From: Dehalococcoidia bacterium
GTDB lineage: Bacteria; Chloroflexota; Dehalococcoidia; GIF9; AB-539-J10
Length of the DNA stretch: 10,764 nucleotides
Direction: 5' to 3'
Assembly (NCBI GenBank): GCA_030605665.1
Contig: JAUWHW010000071.1
Location: forward strand, 1-10,764
In this document: piece by piece, positions 6,963-10,764 of the stretch
How positions within the stretch are numbered: position 1 is the first letter of the stretch
Layout: each line of letters opens with the position of its first letter
Notes under the pieces: generated by a model
What the model saw: the letters and a program-made list of their open reading frames with translations, nothing else
Told to the model about the DNA's origin: nothing
The model's database searches: none
Made by a program: the position numbers and the translations under genes

Positions 6963-7103
6963 TATCAGTGCTTACTAACTTAAACCAATGAAGCATTCAC
7001 TCACATATTAACAGATTACCAAGAGCGACAAGAAGAGATATTAGATTATATTATATTGCTCTTCACCTAGTTCTCCCGTAATTAAGCTATATGTGAAGGG
7101 TTT
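6963..7103. promoter_or_regulatory. AT-rich divergent promoter region between pit and the antiporter relic
   Basis: On the minus strand two perfect, overlapping TATAAT hexamers occur at 7045-7050 and 7050-7055, about 95 bp upstream of the PiT ATG. I find no good -35 at 17 bp from either. On the + strand TATATT at 7048-7053 could serve the other direction. AAGAGC at 7021-7026 and GCTCTT at 7058-7063 form a 6-bp inverted repeat bracketing these boxes, possibly an operator but easily chance. Confidence 0.35.
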
Positions 7104-7556
7104 ATGCAACAAATCAACTTACTCCCCCTATTAATCATCACCATTCTGGCATTTACCATACCTCTACTTATCTCGCACATCAGATGGCTAGTTATCCCCA
7201 GTATTGTAGGAGAGATTATCGGAGGGATTATCATTGGCAAAAGTGGCTTCAATCTAGTCTAATCCAGTCCTTGGTTAGATTTTCTCTATCTTTTTGGCTT
7301 TGCCCTTCTCATGTTTATGACAGGTTTAGAGATTGACCTCTCTCAACTTCTTACTAGTCAACGGCATCAGCAGGTAAAAGAACGCTTCTTGTTTAGTCCA
7401 ATGGTTATGGCAATCATAATTTTCCCCCTTACTTTTGCAATTTCGTTTGCTGTAGCTCATGGCCTCATACGGTTAGAATTTACCCCCAATATATTTTTAC
7501 TGGCTCTTATTATTTGCACTGCCTCAAAAATGATTCTCGTCCAGATAGATAGGTGA
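7104..7556 (+). pseudogene. CPA2-type cation/proton antiporter, N-terminal fragment with internal stop
   Basis: From ATG 7104 (AAGGG three bases upstream) the frame reads a hydrophobic N-terminus, then I-P-S-I-V-G-E-I-I-G-G-I-I-I-G, the first-helix signature of KefB/NapA-type Na+(K+)/H+ antiporters. It meets TAA at 7260-7262. Past the stop, in the same frame, homology goes straight on: F-G-F-A-L-L-M-F-M-T-G-L-E-I-D-L, followed by two more hydrophobic stretches. A single C-to-T change (CAA to TAA) would explain the stop. The frame ends at 7556 after about 150 codons, where the family normally has 380 or more, so the rest of the transporter domain and any TrkA part are gone. The part from 7311 could only be made as an internal fragment. 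The P-type ATPase gene begins immediately after. Confidence 0.8.
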
Positions 7557-7582
7557 TACAGGATTTACAAAAGAGCTTTAGA

Positions 7583-10324
7583 ATGATAAGGTTTAATCTT
7601 CCTCCTATGTTGAATGGGATTAAATGGTATCAGCTGTCAGCTGAGCAGATTTTTGAAGCCTTAGGCTCAGGAGGGGGTGGCCTTACCTCCAGCGAGGCAA
7701 AAGCCAGGCTGGAGAAGTATGGCTACAATGAGCTCAAGGTCAAAAAGCGGGGTCCTATCATCCGATTCCTACTGCAGTTTCATAATGCTTTGCTATATGT
7801 TCTGATGGTTGCTGCCGTCGTTTGTTTCTTTCTGGGTGAATTTATGGATATGTGGGTTATCATCGGCGTAGTCTTGGCCACGGTAATAATCGGCTTCATT
7901 CAGGAGGGAAAGGCTGAAGCCTCTTTAGAAGCTCTGAAAAAGATGCTGGTGTCGGAATGCAGCGTGCTCAGGGATGGTGAGAAGAAAGTTATACCAGCAC
8001 GGGAATTGGTTCCCGGTGATGTAGTCCTACTTGAAGGTGGTGATAGAGTACCAGCCGATTTGCGCCTATTCTCGGTAAAGAACCTGAGTGCCGATGAAGC
8101 AGCGCTTACCGGGGAATCGGTGCCAGTAGACAAGAATGTTGACCCTATCCCGAGACCAAACCTGACTCCTGGAGAGCAAAGCTGCTTGTGCTTCAATGGC
8201 ACCTTCATTACCCGGGGTCGCGGAGGGGGAATTGTGGTAGAGACCGGGAAGCAGACAGAAATAGGTAAAATCGCCGGAATGATGGAAGAAACCAAGAGGG
8301 TCGAGCCGCCAATAATGAGGAAGATGGCCGAGTTCACCAAGTTTTTGGTTATCACCATCTGTTCATTTGGTGTTTTTGTTTTTGCATTAGGAGGATGGGC
8401 GCTCGGATATGCCCCTGATTATATGTTCCTTGCCTCGGTGAGCATGATTGTGGCGCTGATACCGGAGGGGATGGTAGCAGCGTTCCTTGCTGCTTTCGTT
8501 GTTGGTACGCTGGCTATGGCACGTCGAAATGCGATTATCAGGAGATTACCGGCAGCAGAAACCTTAGGCTGCACTACAGTTATATGCTCAGATAAGACAG
8601 GCACCCTGACCAGGAATGAGATGACCGTAGTCAGGATACATTGCGGGCGGAAAGACTACCGGGTGAGCGGGGTCGGCTATGAGCCCAGAGGGGAGTTTTT
8701 TCAGGGGAATAAGAGGGTTAACCCAGTGCAGGCGGACAAGGCGCTAGTTGAAACCCTGCGAGCCGGCTACCTGTGCAATAACGCTGCTCTGGTGAAGGAT
8801 GAAAACGGGTATAGTATCAAAGGTGACCCAACTGAAGGAGCTTTGGTCGTCTCGGCAACCAAAGCTGGCATTACCAAATCCTCTGCCAGGCTAGATGAGA
8901 TACCTTTTGAGCCAGAGCAACGATATATGGCTACTCTGCACCAGGGCAAAGTGGAAAATACTATCTATATGAAAGGCTCACCAGAGAGGGTTTTGAAGAT
9001 ATGCCACAACCAGTTAATGGATGGAGCTATTGAGTCTTTAAGGAATGAGGAGATACTAGGGAAGGCGGATGAGATGGCGAAGGATGCCTTGCGAGTGCTG
9101 GGCATGGCTTATAAGTATGTGGACAAGACTAAAACGTCGCTCGAACCAGAAGACATGAAGGGGCTAGTTTTCCTCGGACTCCAGGGGATGGTAGACCCAC
9201 CCAGGGAAGAAGCAATAGAGGCGGTCAAGAAGTGCAAGACAGCCGGGATAAGGTCGGTAATGATAACCGGTGACCATGTGCAGACGGCAAAGGCAATCGC
9301 CATACAATTAGGAATAGGTGAGGGTGGGGATAAAGCATTGACCGGGGAGGAACTATCAAGAATGAGCGATGAAGAGTTATACCAAGTGGTGGACAAAGTA
9401 TCGGTATACGCCAGAGTTGCCCCGGAGCACAAATTCAGGATAACAAAGCAGTTGCAAAGGAGGGGGCATATTGTTGCTATGACCGGCGATGGGGTAAACG
9501 ATGCCCCAGCACTAAGAGCAGCTGACATAGGGGTAGCCATGGGAATTAAGGGCACTGAGGTAAGTAAAGAGGCTTCCGACATGGTCTTGACCGATGATAA
9601 CTTCGCCAGCATAGTGACAGCGGTAGAAGAAGGTAGACATCTTTTCACTAACCTGTGGAAGCACATCTTGTACATAATGCCTACAAACATAGGGCAAGGT
9701 TTAGTAATGGCGGGGGCGGTATTATTGTCGCCTTTTATACCTGTTTTTGCACTACGTCTTCCCATAGAGCCGGTGCAAATCCTGTGGGTAAATTTGATTA
9801 TTGCCATAGCTTGTGCTATACCCCTCGTTTGGGAGCCTAAGGAGGCGGGGATACTGGAAAGGCCCCCTCGTAATCCTAGGCAGCGATTATTTAATCCCTT
9901 CTTTTTCCAGAGGGCGGGATTAGTTGGGGTAATAGAGGCGATAGCGATATTTACAATGTTCTTGCTCTTCTACAGGGCGATGGGCAGTTCAGTAGAATAC
10001 CTGGCCCAGGCACAAACAATAGCCTTTACCACGATAATTTTGGTGGAGACCACTTACCTTTTTACCGCCAGGTCGATAATGGGGTCGGCATTTACATATT
10101 TCAGTCCATTAAAAAATAAATGGGTGCTTATAGGCGTTGCAACAACTTTAGGGCTACAGCTCATAATAGTCTATTCTTATCCTTTATTCGGCATTAGCCC
10201 GTTTAGGACAGAGCCATTTCCAGCAATATGGTGGATACCCCTAATTCTAATCGCACCTGCAGGCTTCTTCGCCGTCGAACTGGAGAAGCTCTTGAGAAGG
10301 CGATTGAGGAAGGGGAAATATTGA
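7583..10324 (+). CDS. P-type cation-transporting ATPase (type II-like, HAD superfamily)
   Basis: ATP-driven cation pump of the inner membrane, 913 residues from ATG 7583. Domain order: N-terminal cation-ATPase domain (about 15-80); TM1-2; actuator domain with P-G-D-V and T-G-E-S (T176); TM3-4 with P-E-G (E295); phosphorylation motif D-K-T-G-T-L-T (D337); nucleotide domain with K-G-S-P-E (K464); T-G-D-H; hinge G-D-G-V-N-D-A-P (D636, D640); then TM5-10. All catalytic residues are present, so it should be active. The ion sites are unusual: P-E-G-M-V in place of P-E-G-L-P in TM4, T-N-I-G-Q in TM5 and V-N-L-I-I-A in TM6. By eye E771 of SERCA becomes Gln705 and D800 becomes Ala741. The substrate is therefore uncertain; Ca2+ should not be assumed. 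Starts at GTG 7553 (overlapping the antiporter relic's stop) and ATG 7607 are possible, and none has a strong ribosome site. Confidence 0.94.
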   Translation: MIRFNLPPMLNGIKWYQLSAEQIFEALGSGGGGLTSSEAKARLEKYGYNELKVKKRGPIIRFLLQFHNALLYVLMVAAVVCFFLGEFMDMWVIIGVVLATVIIGFIQEGKAEASLEALKKMLVSECSVLRDGEKKVIPARELVPGDVVLLEGGDRVPADLRLFSVKNLSADEAALTGESVPVDKNVDPIPRPNLTPGEQSCLCFNGTFITRGRGGGIVVETGKQTEIGKIAGMMEETKRVEPPIMRKMAEFTKFLVITICSFGVFVFALGGWALGYAPDYMFLASVSMIVALIPEGMVAAFLAAFVVGTLAMARRNAIIRRLPAAETLGCTTVICSDKTGTLTRNEMTVVRIHCGRKDYRVSGVGYEPRGEFFQGNKRVNPVQADKALVETLRAGYLCNNAALVKDENGYSIKGDPTEGALVVSATKAGITKSSARLDEIPFEPEQRYMATLHQGKVENTIYMKGSPERVLKICHNQLMDGAIESLRNEEILGKADEMAKDALRVLGMAYKYVDKTKTSLEPEDMKGLVFLGLQGMVDPPREEAIEAVKKCKTAGIRSVMITGDHVQTAKAIAIQLGIGEGGDKALTGEELSRMSDEELYQVVDKVSVYARVAPEHKFRITKQLQRRGHIVAMTGDGVNDAPALRAADIGVAMGIKGTEVSKEASDMVLTDDNFASIVTAVEEGRHLFTNLWKHILYIMPTNIGQGLVMAGAVLLSPFIPVFALRLPIEPVQILWVNLIIAIACAIPLVWEPKEAGILERPPRNPRQRLFNPFFFQRAGLVGVIEAIAIFTMFLLFYRAMGSSVEYLAQAQTIAFTTIILVETTYLFTARSIMGSAFTYFSPLKNKWVLIGVATTLGLQLIIVYSYPLFGISPFRTEPFPAIWWIPLILIAPAGFFAVELEKLLRRRLRKGKY

Positions 10325-10380
10325 AAGGTTGATATATTTTAAGAAGCGACTTAATGAGATGACGCCAGCAGCGTGTAACA

Positions 10381-10442
10381 CGGCGTAAAAGACTTCGCTA
10401 TGCTTCGTCCAAATTCTGCTTCACCGAACTTCTTTTACACCG
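10381..10442. repeat. Imperfect inverted repeat (17/18-nt arms, 27-nt loop)
   Basis: The left arm 10381-10397 contains GGCGTAAAAGA. The right arm 10425-10442 contains TCTTTTACACC, its complement with one mismatch. After a small internal loop the arms continue to pair TTCG with CGAA, giving about 15 base pairs in all. No T-run follows, so it is a poor intrinsic terminator. It may be a remnant of a mobile or palindromic repeat. Confidence 0.6.
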
Positions 10443-10656
10443 AAAACGTTATAAGCAAGCTTGACCATACCACCTGGCAGCCTCAAATTAGGGGAGCAAT
10501 AGTCTTGATGATGCTCTTTGTCGTTCTCGCTGAGCTTAACCCAATTTCTCAACGCCTAGCGCACAAAAAAGAATTCCATAAGAGAGGAAATTTTCTAAAA
10601 GAATCTACTGGGTGCTATAATGGGTGCAGTTAAAAGATTTGAGGCTGTTTAAAAAT

Positions 10657-10706
10657 GTAGTGCGAGGCTTTAGCCTCGTGCGCACGACCCTAAAGGGTCG
10701 CACTAC
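10657..10706. repeat. 50-bp nested palindrome with cloverleaf potential
   Basis: The outer arms GTAGTGCGA (10657-10665) and TCGCACTAC (10698-10706) are perfect 9-bp complements. Between them, with no leftover base, lie three palindromic segments: GGCTTTAGCC (10666-10675), TCGTGCGCACGA (10676-10687, perfect) and CCCTAAAGGG (10688-10697). One strand can thus fold into a cloverleaf. Such compact structure in a gene-free stretch suggests a REP/MITE-type dispersed intergenic repeat. Only one copy is in this window. Confidence 0.72.
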
Positions 10707-10714
10707 GAAAATTT

Positions 10715-10731
10715 GGGGGTGAGACACCCTT
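10715..10731. repeat. Short hairpin next to the cloverleaf repeat
   Basis: GGGTG (10717-10721) and CACCC (10725-10729) form a 5-bp stem with a three-base AGA loop, extendable by G-T pairs on the outside. It lies nine bases from the nested palindrome and may belong to the same repeat unit. No T-run follows. Confidence 0.35.
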
Positions 10732-10764
10732 GAAATGCCTGAATTTGAACGAGAAATCAAAATT

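Larger units (their letters stand above)
10325..10764. other. 440-bp stretch without a convincing gene
   Basis: After the ATPase stop I find no recognisable protein. A frame from ATG 10400 to 10633 (77 codons) has no ribosome site, its start lies in the loop of an inverted repeat, and its product resembles nothing I know. There is no U-tract terminator for the ATPase. What the stretch does hold is secondary structure: an imperfect hairpin around 10381-10442, a 50-bp nested palindrome at 10657-10706 and a short hairpin just after it. No tRNA is seen. Confidence 0.6.

Noticed and set aside
9109..9807. 232-codon minus-strand frame within the P-type ATPase
   Set aside because: It lies wholly opposite conserved ATPase domains and its product resembles no family; long antisense frames are common opposite such genes.
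10400..10633. 77-codon + strand frame after the ATPase
   Set aside because: No ribosome site, start within a hairpin loop and no recognisable product. It could be a real small gene, but nothing in the sequence supports this.

Overview
The window reads as a piece of a bacterial chromosome of middling GC content. The gene set is a pseudouridine synthase, glutamyl-tRNA synthetase, a two-gene SufC/SufB Fe-S assembly pair, a DUF1385 (YqhQ) relic, a PiT phosphate transporter and a P-type ATPase. My best guess is an uncultivated anaerobe, perhaps of the Chloroflexota (Dehalococcoidia-like). This rests on the bare sufC-sufB pair and on YqhQ resemblance from memory, not on a marker gene, so confidence is modest.

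Left part (1-4267), all on the + strand and largely intact: the 3' end of an RluD-type pseudouridine synthase, a small coiled-coil protein with a TTG start, gltX, then sufC and a sufB-like gene overlapping by ATGA. No sufS, sufU or sufD is present, so the pair looks like the minimal 'SMS' (SmsC-SmsB) form of the SUF scaffold.

Middle part (4268-7556) is decaying accessory DNA. A dead IS1595-family element of 848 bp (4395-5242) has recognisable 23-bp terminal inverted repeats and a transposase with several stops and frameshifts. Its right end abuts the 5'-truncated, frameshifted remains of a yqhQ/DUF1385 gene. That gene converges on, and overlaps by 35 bp, an intact minus-strand PiT transporter. 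Across a short AT-rich divergent spacer lies the N-terminal third of a CPA2-type cation/proton antiporter with an internal TAA stop and no C-terminal part.

Right part (7557-10764): a complete P-type cation-transporting ATPase whose catalytic motifs are intact but whose TM5/TM6 cation-ligand positions differ from the Ca2+ pumps. The last 440 bp hold no convincing gene. They contain an imperfect inverted repeat and a striking 50-bp nested palindrome that can fold as a cloverleaf, probably a dispersed intergenic repeat.

I see no clearly new multi-gene system. The items most worth a second look are the ATPase ion-site substitutions, the 50-bp cloverleaf repeat, the minimal SufC/SufB pair with changed cysteines, and the stacked pseudogenes.
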